Assembly: GCA_023091735.1 (NCBI GenBank)
Contig: JALKBU010000078.1
Span: forward strand, 1 to 64,000
Direction: 5' to 3'
From: Trichomonas tenax
Taxonomy: Eukaryota > Parabasalia > Trichomonadida > Trichomonadidae
DNA length: 64,000 nucleotides
The position numbers were made by a program, and so were the translations under genes. The notes under the pieces were generated by a model that worked only from the letters and a program-made list of their open reading frames with translations, was not told the DNA's origin and searched no databases. Positions within the stretch are counted from its first letter, which is position 1. Each line of letters begins with the position of its first letter. Below, in pieces: positions 1 through 9,697 of the stretch.

Positions 1-410
1 ACTGTGCCACTTATACCATTGGATAGACAACTATCAATATGTACATGAAAGTACTTTCAAATCGAAAAAATATTGATCAGATAAAAAGTTATGAAGGTCG
101 CGGGACTACACCGCAGAAGGAAAAATACTGCCAATTTCAAGCCAAAAAACCATCTAAAATCAATGATTGCATCGGATAAATAATATCTCATAAGATGCTT
201 AGATTGTTGAAACTAAGGAAAGTCTTTAAATTAGTAAGAACCGAGAAAATCAAATTTGAAATTCACAATTTTTTAGTAATTATGGTCCAAATTTAGTGCA
301 AATAGATTAAAACATTTTTGGCACTGCAGATATCACACTCTTGAGTGAAGTAGGCCAGCCAATTATATTTTTTTTCTATTGAATAGTTGTAAACCAAAAT
401 TTTCTTCAGT

Positions 411-417
411 TCACTTT
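411..417 (+). promoter_or_regulatory. Initiator (Inr) of the thioredoxin gene
   Basis: TCACTTT matches the trichomonad initiator consensus TCA(+1)YWWW. The presumed +1 A (413) lies 13 nt before the ATG at 426, giving the very short leader typical of these protists. Transcription start is inferred. Confidence 0.6.
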
Positions 418-425
418 ACAGAGAA

Positions 426-791
426 ATGATTTCTTCTGTTTCATCATTCTCACGTTTCGCTCTCCAACACTTTGAGGGCTCCCACCTGGACTTGAAGAGT
501 GTCGTTAACAACACAGATGGCCTCGTCGTCGTTGATTTCTTTGCTGATTGGTGCGGCCCATGCAAGAACATCGGTCGCGTCCTTCCAAAGATTGCTGAGG
601 CATATCCAAAGGTTACATTCCTTAAGGCTAACGTCGATGAATCAGCTGATCTTGCTGAGCACTTCAAAGTTGAAGTTGTTCCACAATTCAAGTTCTTCAA
701 GAAGCCAGTAGGTGATGATGTTAAGGAAATCAGAACAATCGTTGGAGCTAATGTTGATGCTTTGACAAAGTATGTTGAAGAGCTCATGTAA
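426..791 (+). CDS. Thioredoxin, probably hydrogenosomal
   Basis: A 121-residue thioredoxin, a small disulfide reductase that would be recharged by thioredoxin reductase and feed peroxiredoxins. The active site WCGPC has its cysteines at residues 43 and 46, followed by Lys; the cis-proline is in the VVPQFKFF segment near residue 85. The first dozen residues (MISSVSSFSRFA) are Ser-rich with an Arg near a possible cleavage point, like the short presequences of trichomonad hydrogenosomal proteins, so import into hydrogenosomes is inferred. Codons are strongly C/G-ending (GTC, CTT, AAG), as in highly expressed genes. The stop is TAA followed by AA, so the UAAA poly(A) signal overlaps the stop. Family assignment is firm; localisation is tentative. 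Confidence 0.95.
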   Translation: MISSVSSFSRFALQHFEGSHLDLKSVVNNTDGLVVVDFFADWCGPCKNIGRVLPKIAEAYPKVTFLKANVDESADLAEHFKVEVVPQFKFFKKPVGDDVKEIRTIVGANVDALTKYVEELM

Positions 792-2322
792 AAAGACTAC
801 TATCACTGTATTAAAAGCATGTCATAACTTAAGATTTTTGTCTTATTTTACGTATGTCTTCATTATATAAAAAATTTAAATTCTAACATTTCTTGTTGAA
901 ACTAATAAATAACATGATATGTCGTGCAGCTTCTTGGAAGTATTGTGGGAGTATTAAAACAAGTTGAAAATGAATTTTTCCAAATTCGATTAATGAATAA
1001 ACTAAAAAATTATTAAAGAAAAAGAAACTTCTTTGGATATTCTGTTTTAAAATTTTCGGCATTTCCTAGAAAAACTTTTCGAAAAATAAATCGAGGAGAA
1101 GAAACTATTTTAATATTAGGATCTATTTTTGCAAGTAAATGGCTCGAACAAATTTGTAATCAATTTGAAGGAAAAAGTGATGTTTTTAATACACACAATA
1201 ATAAGAATAATAATTGATGAACAATTTTTAACAAATCTAGGTTATTTCGGATTGTCTTGATTTGGAATTTTTCAAATTTTAATCTCAAAATTGAACATCA
1301 AATACAATATCGGAGCTGTTTGTGATGTCAAATCATGTTTTCATTTTGAATACTTGTTTATCGTTCTTATTATCATGTTACTTAATATTTGATTTAAAGC
1401 ATAATTGCAGATTTGTCAGATCAAATAAAAGGTGACAGGAGTTCAATTTTTCACATAATTTTTTTATCCATTGATATCATCTATATCATGAGATATGTAT
1501 TTTTACATAACATTTTATGATCCGACGCCACTTTTTATCGCTAAAAATTTTTCTAAAATGTGATATACATGATAAATAGAATGATAAATTTAATTTGATT
1601 TTACAAAAGTGATACAGTTTTCAAAAACGAAAATCTTAGTCCATTGAATTTTTCAAACATTTCTATAGTTTACAAAAAAATTAATATTTCAATTTTGAAG
1701 AAATAAAATTGTTACACTACCATTTTAGAATGATATTCTTCAATTTCTAAAATTTTTGCTTTATTGATAAATTCGTTAAGAGGTTAATATCAAATGGAGT
1801 AAAAGGCCGAGACATTCCTGCTGATAGGAATGAGTTTCAAACTCGAAAGAATGAAGGTATGAAAACTTTTGACGAAATTATTTTCGAATAAGTAAAGCTT
1901 TTCATGTTTCTGGTAGGATAGAAGGTGTAGAATTAATTGCTTTATAGATCAAGCTAGTGAGTGATTGAAAAGGTTGGAGTTTTTATAGCGAAAAGAACGT
2001 CTTTATGACTAGAGCCATTTGTTTACAAAGCGGTTTTGACAAAACCGTTTTTATTTAACAATGCTATATCATAATATGCATAAATAATAAATTCCAATTC
2101 AATGAGTTGCTAGAAATAAATTGTGATGACATTGAAATTGATCATGATGGAAAACCGTTTGAAAAATTCAAGGAATCAAGATTGGCGATTTTGGGTTAGA
2201 CTTTTGAGAGAATTGAGATTCGCAAAATAAGAAAATGCTTAATAATGTTGTAGCGAATACTTTTGCACAATCAGAGGAAAACTACGATTTTTTTCGACTC
2301 AATTTTTAACTGCCGTTTGAAA
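792..2322. other. Intergenic, no gene seen
   Basis: About 1.5 kb of AT-rich sequence with stops in all frames. I see no coding similarity, RNA gene or organised repeat. Confidence 0.6.
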
Positions 2323-2329
2323 TCACAAT
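2323..2329 (+). promoter_or_regulatory. Initiator (Inr) of the legumain gene
   Basis: TCACAAT fits TCAYWWW. The presumed +1 A at 2325 is 15 nt before the ATG at 2340, which supports choosing that ATG over the upstream TTG. Confidence 0.55.
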
Positions 2330-2339
2330 TTATTTTTTG

Positions 2340-3527
2340 ATGCTTCCTCTTCTCGCCAGCATCGCACGTTGCGACACGTGGGCAGTCATTTTCTGCGGCT
2401 CCCGCGAGTTCTACAACTACCGCCACACAGCCGACTCCTACTACATGTACCATCTCATCACACAAGTCAACAACCTTCCAAAAGACAAGGTCATCCTTAT
2501 GTGCTACGACGACATCGTCAATGATGCCGAAAACCCATTCAAGGGCCAAATCTTCCGCTCCCTTGATCACCTCAACGTTTACCCAGGCCGTGCTAACATC
2601 CAGTACACAGGCTCTAAGGTTACAGCTGCCAACTTCTACAAGGTCCTCACAGGTGATGCTTCTGCTGGACCAGCTCTTAAGTCCACAAAGAACGATTATG
2701 TCATGGTCTTCTTCGATAACCATGGTGGTGATGGTATCCTTGGCGTTCCAGAGGGCTGCGGCGACTACATCTACGCTGTTGACCTCAAGAAGACATTCCA
2801 AACAATGTACAACAACGGCCTCTACAAACAGTGCTTCTTCCCAATCACAGCTTGCTTCGCTGGCTCCGTCGCTAATGTTATTGCTGGCGTTCCAAACCTC
2901 TACATGATGACAGCTTCTAATGATCACGAATCATCCTATGCTGCCATGTGGGACGACTCCCTTGGCCAGTACCTCACATCCGAGTTCTCCACTGTTTCCC
3001 AGCTCTACTGGCAGAACCATCCAACATGCACAATCGGTGACTCCTTCGAACCAATCAAGAAAGGCGTTAAAGAGTCCCACGTTATGGAGTACGGTGATGT
3101 CACACTCAAGTCACTCCCAGTTTCCCTCTTCCTCGGCACACCAAACAAGGTTCATGATGGACTTCTTAGACCATCCCTTGGTGCTATCAAGGCTAAGGAA
3201 ACAGAGGCCAAGCTTTCCTCCCTCTCCTACACAAAGAAGTCTGACAAGGCTAAGGTCCAGGCTATCTTCCGCTCTGAGCTCGAGAAGGCAGCTGACAAGA
3301 AGGTTGATGCTATCATCGACTTCCTCAACAAGGAACTCAAGCCAGTCCCATCCAATGGCCCATCTGAGATCAAGAACTGGGATACATACAAGGCTGTCCT
3401 TCGCCACATGCAGAAGAACTTCAAGAACCTTGGCGAGTCATTCTATGCTAAGACATTCTTCTTCTCCAACCTTGCTAATCAGTTCAAGGCTGAGGAGATC
3501 ATCAGTGTCATCAACAAGCATCTCTAA
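2340..3527 (+). CDS. Legumain-like cysteine peptidase (family C13)
   Basis: A 395-residue clan CD cysteine peptidase that would cleave after Asn (or Asp). It starts at ATG 2340; the frame is open three bases further but only from a TTG. A short hydrophobic start (MLPLLASIARC) probably acts as a signal peptide. The catalytic His is in FFDNHGGDG (about residue 128) and the catalytic Cys in PITACFAGS (about residue 172), followed by the family block ASNDHESSYA. The last ~130 residues match the legumain C-terminal prodomain region. There is no C-terminal transmembrane segment, which favours a secreted or lysosomal legumain over the GPI8 transamidase subunit. Codons are strongly biased to C/G endings, suggesting high expression. 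Trichomonad legumains are known surface or lysosomal proteases. Confidence 0.93.
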   Translation: MLPLLASIARCDTWAVIFCGSREFYNYRHTADSYYMYHLITQVNNLPKDKVILMCYDDIVNDAENPFKGQIFRSLDHLNVYPGRANIQYTGSKVTAANFYKVLTGDASAGPALKSTKNDYVMVFFDNHGGDGILGVPEGCGDYIYAVDLKKTFQTMYNNGLYKQCFFPITACFAGSVANVIAGVPNLYMMTASNDHESSYAAMWDDSLGQYLTSEFSTVSQLYWQNHPTCTIGDSFEPIKKGVKESHVMEYGDVTLKSLPVSLFLGTPNKVHDGLLRPSLGAIKAKETEAKLSSLSYTKKSDKAKVQAIFRSELEKAADKKVDAIIDFLNKELKPVPSNGPSEIKNWDTYKAVLRHMQKNFKNLGESFYAKTFFFSNLANQFKAEEIISVINKHL

Positions 3528-4006
3528 ATTTTTTTCCGTAAAGTGGTCCGTTAATGGAATAATACGACGAATTTTATCTACTATTTTAAGAAAATACAAA
3601 TAGATCGATTTAAAAGATAGGAAATTTGTTATTTTTGAGTTCATTCATTGGGTAGTTGACGTCCCTTTATATAAGTTTTAGGACATTCTATTCATTTATA
3701 TCATAGCAATTATTTCCAAACTTTATTTTAAATTTGATATTGTAACAATTAACATATACTTAAAAAAGCTTATGGATGTGATGAATAGCTGTTAATCATA
3801 TGAGAACTTATAATCTGAAATAATTATTTGATTCTGGCCATCATAAACAAAGTGGTTATAAGCAAACATATACAGAAAAATTATTTGTCGAGAATTGATA
3901 TCCAATAATTATTATTGCTTTGGAAATGAAAGACATCATCAAACGGTATGATTCCAGCTCATATGTATAGTATAATAATACAAACGAAATTTACAATACA
4001 AACAAT
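3528..4006. other. Intergenic, nothing recognised
   Basis: AT-rich spacer between the convergent legumain gene and glycosyltransferase pseudogene. No feature seen. Confidence 0.5.
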
Positions 4007-5023
4007 TTATGAACAATGCTTTGTAAAAAGCGAGAATAAATAACTATTACTATTCAATTGATGCAAAACGGCGGGAGTCATGCTCTCACCTCCATATCTG
4101 ATTTTTCCTGGTACGTTGACTGAGTAGTTTGAAGCAGTGTAATGGATTGAAGCAAAGCTTCGATCTATCTCTGTTTTAATATTCAACTTCGCCATCACTC
4201 CAGAATTCGCCATCCATTCGTACGCAGCCTGATCATATAAGAATACATCATAGTTTTTGTAAGTCATCAACATCATTGCTGCAGTCAGGCGTTTAAGAGC
4301 TATTGGTCCTCCAAAGAAAACTCCAGAAGAAACGATTTCTTTTCCTCCGAAAAATTTCTCATAATCGACGCCTTTCAATTCATTTATCCATCCTTTGCTC
4401 CAACTCGATTCATCGTGATTCCATCTCTCTCCACTTAGATATAACATATTAGGATCATTGTTTTTATTAGCAAATGGATCGTGTTGGAAAAATGTATCAT
4501 TAGCATCGAAGTATATTATTCTATCAAACTTTCAATTAAAGTTCTCAAGAATTGAATCTAGAATGACAAATTTGAGCAAATGAATCTGATTATCTGTGAA
4601 ATTAGAGAGTCCTGGAATCACAACTCGATTAACTCTGCAATCATAATATTGTTGCGTGAATTCATATTCATTGGATGTAAATGCGAAAATTCTAGCAGCA
4701 CATCCAACAGTTCTTAAGCTTTTAATTGACGAGAGAACCGATTTCTTTGTTTCCGTCATAATCATTATCACTAAATCGTGATTTGTTGACTTTGTTTCCT
4801 TATGGAAAGCTCCTTGGCATATTTCACATTCATTGAATTTCACAACACTATGCATTCCGACTTCGATTGGACTGACAGGAATTTCGGGGTATTTATCAAG
4901 AGTGAAACCTGAGAAGATTTCAATAGTAACAGGAATAGTTACATTATTCCTGTTACTATCAAGATGGTCTGTACTTGTAATGAAAAATGATATGAGTGAC
5001 GTCAGCAAAAATAAATATTGCAT
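4007..5023 (-). pseudogene. Secretory-pathway glycosyltransferase-like gene with one in-frame TGA
   Basis: A single 339-codon frame on the minus strand, interrupted only by TGA at 4532-4534 (codon 164). The N-terminus MQYLFLLTSLISFFI looks like a signal peptide or anchor. Across the stop the frame continues with KFDRIIYFDANDTFFQHDPF, which has the look of a nucleotide-sugar transferase of the glycogenin/GT8 type, with FDAND supplying a DxD-type metal site. Upstream text (HDLVIMIMTE, SIKSLRTVGCAARIFAF) and downstream text (VFFGGP, YDQAAYEWMANSGV) are consistent with the same fold. There is no frameshift. A recent nonsense mutation is the simplest reading; readthrough or sequencing error are alternatives. 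The donor sugar cannot be told. Confidence 0.7.
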
Positions 5024-5580
5024 AAATTCGTTAAATTGACTGTCTGTGATACGAAAGAATTATAATAGCCATACAAGATATGTGGATTGATGTCGATTAT
5101 TAAATACCCTGATTGAGAAAGCCAAAGAAACAGAAAAAAACATTTGAAAAACGGTTTTCGAAAGATATTTCGTTTTAATAGGATTCCTTTTCGATACACA
5201 CAACAATGAACCCAATGGAACTGTTTTCATAACTCAAATCAAAACTCTTGAGATTTCATTTGATCTTTTTAAATGACATTATATTTCAAAAATAATTATT
5301 GAATTAGATACCACACATTGCATATTGCTTATATTTAAAAGCAAATTTGATCATTCTATTCCTTAATTAAATTGCTTTACATGTCAGATTGTATTACCAA
5401 AAAACGACAATTTCAAATTTTCTATGTAAAAGTGTCTAATCCTAAATTAACACCAAAAATTAAATTTAGCCATATCTCTCTATCATATCTGTTTCTAACT
5501 CATAACATAGGTACAATGAAGCTCCCCATATTTACTTATTTCAAAGTTAAAACAAAAAGTCATCATTGATATAATCTATG

Positions 5581-5799
5581 TCAAAAAAATTTTGCGCTCA
5601 GGACAGATGGAGTCACAACTCCCATTGTCATTCGAACTGTCTTATGTCCTTGAAACGGCATGGATAATTCGATATCTGGCCATAATGTTTTCTTATTTCC
5701 ATCAGGAAATTGATTGTCATAGCCGAGATATAAACCGTATTTGAAGAAATAAATGCAGAATTCAAGAAATAGTGTTCGCTTTTACTTTATATCACTCAT
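5581..5799 (-). pseudogene. Short coding relic, family unknown
   Basis: The minus strand reads MSDIK, then TAA (5782-5784), then 66 codons of protein-like text (for example LYLGYDNQFPDGNKKTLWPD and MTMGVVTPSVLSAKFF) to a TGA at 5581. Residue composition is far less Lys/Asn/Ile-biased than in random AT-rich frames, so I take it as a gene fragment. I do not recognise the family. Confidence 0.3.
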
Positions 5800-6380
5800 T
5801 GTATGCACTCAAGCACAATGCAGTTATATTTAGCTTCATAATTACGAAGTAATTCAAATTAAATTCCTTTATTCGACGAATTTATCAGTTTAAATCCAAT
5901 GAAACCCATTCCATTAAGATGAGAATGGGTTTTACGTCATTTGCAGTACGATATATATATCCAAAATTCTTTACTCGACCAAATTTACGATATTTTTTTG
6001 CATTAGAGTGCTAAATTTGATATAGATTATGACTGTATTGATGACTGCATCATTTCTTACGGAGCATATGCATAATTTACATACGTTTTAAAATATTTGT
6101 GGTTATAAGCAACAACAATACGTAATTGCGTTTTGGTTGTTAATGCTTAACTATTGCTACATCTGAAGTTCAAAGATCTTAATAAAAGTATTCGGAATAA
6201 TTTATTCATTTGGATAAAGTTCTATTTCAGTTGATATTTAGGATTGTGTGTGCCCAGATATAATTATTTTTAACACATTATTTATTTTATCGATGCATAA
6301 TCTATTTATGCATATAAATTCAACAATTAAAAAAAGCAAAAATTTAATAAACAATCAATATAAAATGATGAGATGCTGTT
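5800..6380. other. Intergenic, nothing recognised
   Basis: AT-rich stretch of about 580 bases with runs of TA and no coding-like frame. Confidence 0.5.
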
Positions 6381-7654
6381 ATGTCCATTCAGTCATTGCT
6401 CACAGCATTCGATGAGGGCACAAAGATTGAATAGGCACTTTTGGGTCTCACACCAGATCACTCTTCAGAAGCCCACTCGATGCAGGCCAGATCATCGAAG
6501 CTCAACAACAGGTTCTCAGGCAGGTTGCTCTTGCTGACAGCCAGGAGAACCCTGCTGTCTACACAAGAACATTCACACCAGCGCAGCTCATCAACCAGCA
6601 GAGAATTATTTCTCACACAGTTTCGATGCTCACTGCCGATGATGTTTACACAGTCATCAATGATCCAAACGTCGGTACAACGCCAATGGAGATCCTTAAG
6701 GCAGCTAACCTTAAGGTTCAAGACAGGCTTAAGAACAACGAAGAGAACAACAAGCAGACATCTCTCATTGAAACAAGCTCTGTTTCTAAGCTTCCAGAGT
6801 TCTGCAATAACATGATGGAGCGTCTCCTTCTTGCCCAGGCTCTCATGACTGCCCAGGATGCTCATGATGCAGCAACTCCAGGACTCCACCAGCAACTCGA
6901 GAACATCGATGTCGCTCAGCCAATCAGTGGTCAGTTCCTTGAGCAACTCGTTCCAGTCCTCAAGACACAGATCGGGTATTGCAACTCACCACAGCAGTTC
7001 GCTGAAGTCATTGCACAGATGAGGCCAGAGGATATCACATCACAGCAGCCATATATTGCCTTCCTCGTCAGTGCTCTCACAACACTTCCACGCTCAGAAC
7101 TCTGCAGCGCATCATCTGTTCCATTCAAGAGTGGCGCGGACAGCATCATTGAGAGAATCACAAACAACGTCTCTGATATCCTTGTCGAGACACCAGAGAT
7201 GCTTGTTGATGTCGATCCAATCAGCAGAGAGACTAACTTGGAGGACTTCACTAACCACCTCATGGTCCTTAATTCCTGCATGACAGCTACAAACATGGAA
7301 AGGATCATCTCCCAGATCCGTAGCAACCACGCTACAATTGACCAAGTTGGACAACCAGAAAGTGTCCAGCAGGTCTTCTCATCGTTCGACAACAAGGATG
7401 CCGACAAGGTTCGCGAGAACTTACTTGTTCTCTATGACCTCGCTAACCAGTCCACAGAGGAACTCGTTCGGGCCGTTAAGCAGCTCGGAGAGAAAGAAAT
7501 CCTGCAGTCATACTCCATGCTCGTCACAGAGCAACTCAGGGTCAGCAACATCGATAACATCACACAGAAGGTCAAAGCACGCGGCGCAGAAGCCAGAATC
7601 TTATTGATTCTATTAATCGATAAGAGAGAATTTGTTGACTCTATTAATCAATGA
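6381..7654 (+). pseudogene. Unrecognised, codon-biased gene, frameshifted and 3'-truncated
   Basis: ATG at 6381 begins MSIQSLLTAFDEGTKIE and meets TAG at 6432. From 6434 coding continues in another frame (GTFGSHTRSLF, DAGQIIEAQQQVLRQVALAD, then MLTADDVYTVINDP at 6626) to about 7600, so a one-base frameshift near 6431 links the two parts. The protein is about 400 residues, helical and Gln/Asn-rich, with repeated LL/EQL patterns and no signal peptide, transmembrane segment or familiar motif. Codons are strongly C/G-ending (CTC, AAG, ATC, CAG), like the highly expressed genes here. After about codon GAEAR the frame runs into the 61-bp tandem repeat and ends LIDKREFVDSINQ, so the original C-terminus seems lost. 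It is a dead or rearranged copy; an intact paralogue may exist elsewhere. Confidence 0.6.
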
Positions 7655-7775
7655 GAGAGGATTTACTATTGTATTCTTTGCTCAGAGAGAATTTGTTGAC
7701 TCTATTAAACGATGAGAGAGAATTTATTATTGTATTCTTTGTTGAGAGAGAATTTGTTGACTCTATGATAGATGA
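7624..7775. repeat. 61-bp tandem repeat, about 2.5 copies
   Basis: GAGAGAATTTGTTGACTCTA begins at 7624, 7685 and 7746, exactly 61 bp apart. The first two units are nearly identical over their full length, and the third breaks down after about 25 bp. Each unit carries GAGAGRATTT twice, suggesting an older ~30-bp subunit. The array replaces the 3' end of the upstream gene and ends about 20 bp before the stop of the converging phosphatase gene. Confidence 0.85.
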
Positions 7776-7797
7776 GAATAAGACAAAGATAAGTTAT

Positions 7798-9351
7798 TTA
7801 TTCTTTCTTTTGGATAGCTTTCTTCTCTGCGGGTTTAATTTCCCTGAAACGTGGTGAGTTGACAACTCTCATTCTGGCCTCCAACATCTTCTTCTTGTAT
7901 TCATCCTTCTTGCCCTTGGCGAGGAAGATAAGGGCCTGGATCAAGAAGGTCAAGAAGATTATAAGAGAAACAATGATGTTCTCCTTAGCAAGGGACTTGA
8001 TTGGAACTGCCTGTGTGACTGCATCGTATGCGTCCTGGCGTGTACCATCTGTGCATGTGTTGATGTAGTAACGAGCAAGTGAGTTCTTACCATCATTCAA
8101 AGCACCCTTTGTTGTCCTCTTTCCTGTGCGTGTGAAGTCTGTCTTGAGAGCTGGTGTGCCAGAGTACTGCAATGAAATGTAATCGGCGTTGTCTGTCCAA
8201 GCGTTTCTGAACTTTGACTCGTACTCGCAGACAGACTCTGAGGCCTCAAGTTGCTTGTCAAGGATGCGACGTGCGATGACTGATTGGACAACGTTTGTTC
8301 TATCCAAGCAGTCGACGCAGTTTATGCGGACGACACCTGTCTGTGATTTTCCTGATGCCAACTCAGACCATCCCATCTGGTTCAGCTCTTCAGCGATGTT
8401 AGCGATGAGCTTGTCGATGTTCTGGTATCTCATCTTTGAGCACTCCTTGTGGAAATCGAAGTACTCGAAGTGAACGTTTTTTGCCTTTCCACCAAACTCG
8501 TTGTATGTCTCTGTGAGCTCGAGTTCTTTGCCTTTGTGGTCTGTGAGAGAGACAGCAACAACTCTGCCGTACTCCTCTGTAAGTGTCTTGAAGTGGCGAT
8601 TGAGAATTTCTTGATTTGGTTCTCGATCATCGAGTTTGAGTTTTGGAAGACGTGAAAGATCTGGATATTGTGTCCAATGGAGTGGAACTGATCCTCTGAT
8701 CTGAACAAATGAGTATCTTTCGTTCTGTGTGATGACTAATTGCTCGGTTTCGACAAAGTTTGCAACATGGCCTTCTTCGTCAGCACCACGCATCCAGAAA
8801 CGAGTGCCAGCGCGGACAGAATCACGGCGAGAAACGAGTACGAACTCAAACTTGTCGGCTTTGAAAGTTGTGATAAATCCGGCAATAATTGGTTGGCAAA
8901 GTCCTTCAACCTTTGTAGATTCTTCGAAGTGCTTGATTGCGACGCCGTTCCAGATGAAATGCTGGCGAGATGGGTGCTTTTTGAGCTGAAGAGATTGATT
9001 TAATGAAAGATCAACTGTAGCGCTGTAATAAAGTGGGGACAATTCAAGACCGTGCTTAAGTAATGCAATGGCCTCATTATTGACTGGTCCTGAAGTGATT
9101 TGATAAACTTCGAATTTGTCAACTTTATTAATATCCCAAAACTTTGTAACATTGCTGACAGCTGTGGAAACTGCTGCAAGTTTGACACCAGCAATCTCGA
9201 AAATACCAAGAAAATCGACAATTTCATGTTTATCATTGCCTGTGAACGTAGTATTCTCTAAAACTTCGTAAATCTTGTTGCGGTTGAATGCAACTAACTT
9301 TCCTTTGGTCTGAACGTAGCAGCCTTTGTCGTCAAAACCAATAAAACTCAT
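7798..9351 (-). CDS. Sac1-type phosphoinositide phosphatase
   Basis: A 517-residue Sac-domain phosphatase that would remove phosphates from phosphatidylinositol phosphates, most likely PI4P at ER/Golgi membranes. The catalytic CX5R signature reads RINCVDCLDRTNVVQS, with the nucleophilic Cys at about residue 345. The N-terminal half carries typical Sac text (HFIWNGVAIKHFE, FWMRGADEEGHVANFVETEQ, QIRGSVPLHWTQ). One clear hydrophobic segment lies at about 458-478 (NIIVSLIIFLTFLIQALIFLA), followed by a ~39-residue Lys-rich tail; yeast and animal Sac1 have a similar C-terminal membrane anchor. The terminal QKKE is not a canonical KKxx signal. At 517 residues it is slightly shorter than yeast Sac1 (623). 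The stop is TAA followed by ATA. Confidence 0.93.
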   Translation of the reverse strand: MSFIGFDDKGCYVQTKGKLVAFNRNKIYEVLENTTFTGNDKHEIVDFLGIFEIAGVKLAAVSTAVSNVTKFWDINKVDKFEVYQITSGPVNNEAIALLKHGLELSPLYYSATVDLSLNQSLQLKKHPSRQHFIWNGVAIKHFEESTKVEGLCQPIIAGFITTFKADKFEFVLVSRRDSVRAGTRFWMRGADEEGHVANFVETEQLVITQNERYSFVQIRGSVPLHWTQYPDLSRLPKLKLDDREPNQEILNRHFKTLTEEYGRVVAVSLTDHKGKELELTETYNEFGGKAKNVHFEYFDFHKECSKMRYQNIDKLIANIAEELNQMGWSELASGKSQTGVVRINCVDCLDRTNVVQSVIARRILDKQLEASESVCEYESKFRNAWTDNADYISLQYSGTPALKTDFTRTGKRTTKGALNDGKNSLARYYINTCTDGTRQDAYDAVTQAVPIKSLAKENIIVSLIIFLTFLIQALIFLAKGKKDEYKKKMLEARMRVVNSPRFREIKPAEKKAIQKKE

Positions 9352-9697
9352 TGATTGTTTAAAGTGTCACGTTTTAATTTTAATTTTAACATCACTTTTT
9401 ATTCTATTTGTCACTTTTATATCCATTAAGTAGCAGTATCATTTTATGCAATTTTTCTCCTATTCCATGAAACTAAAGGTAGTTTTTAAAATGCATTTTG
9501 AAATGACAATTACAATCAGGGAAACAAGTTTTATTTATTATTTAATGGCATTCTCTATCATTTAGAACTATGAATATAGCATTAATTTCTAAGTTATTTT
9601 GCTTCAATACTCACAGCTGTCATAATTTGTGTGCTTAACTTTTTTTTGAATATGATCTAGTTGAACTAAAAAACTTTGATTAGATTTGATATTTAAA
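9352..9697. other. Intergenic, nothing recognised
   Basis: About 350 AT-rich bases. It includes the upstream region of the Sac1-like gene, where I see no clear initiator. Confidence 0.5.

Noticed and set aside
6441..6815. 124-codon plus-strand frame overlapping the unrecognised gene
   Set aside because: Off-frame shadow; the continuous coding text and codon bias are in the adjacent frame.
7798..7809. KKxx ER-retrieval signal on the Sac1-like protein
   Set aside because: The C-terminus QKKE has Lys at -2 and -3, not at the -3/-4 or -3/-5 positions required.
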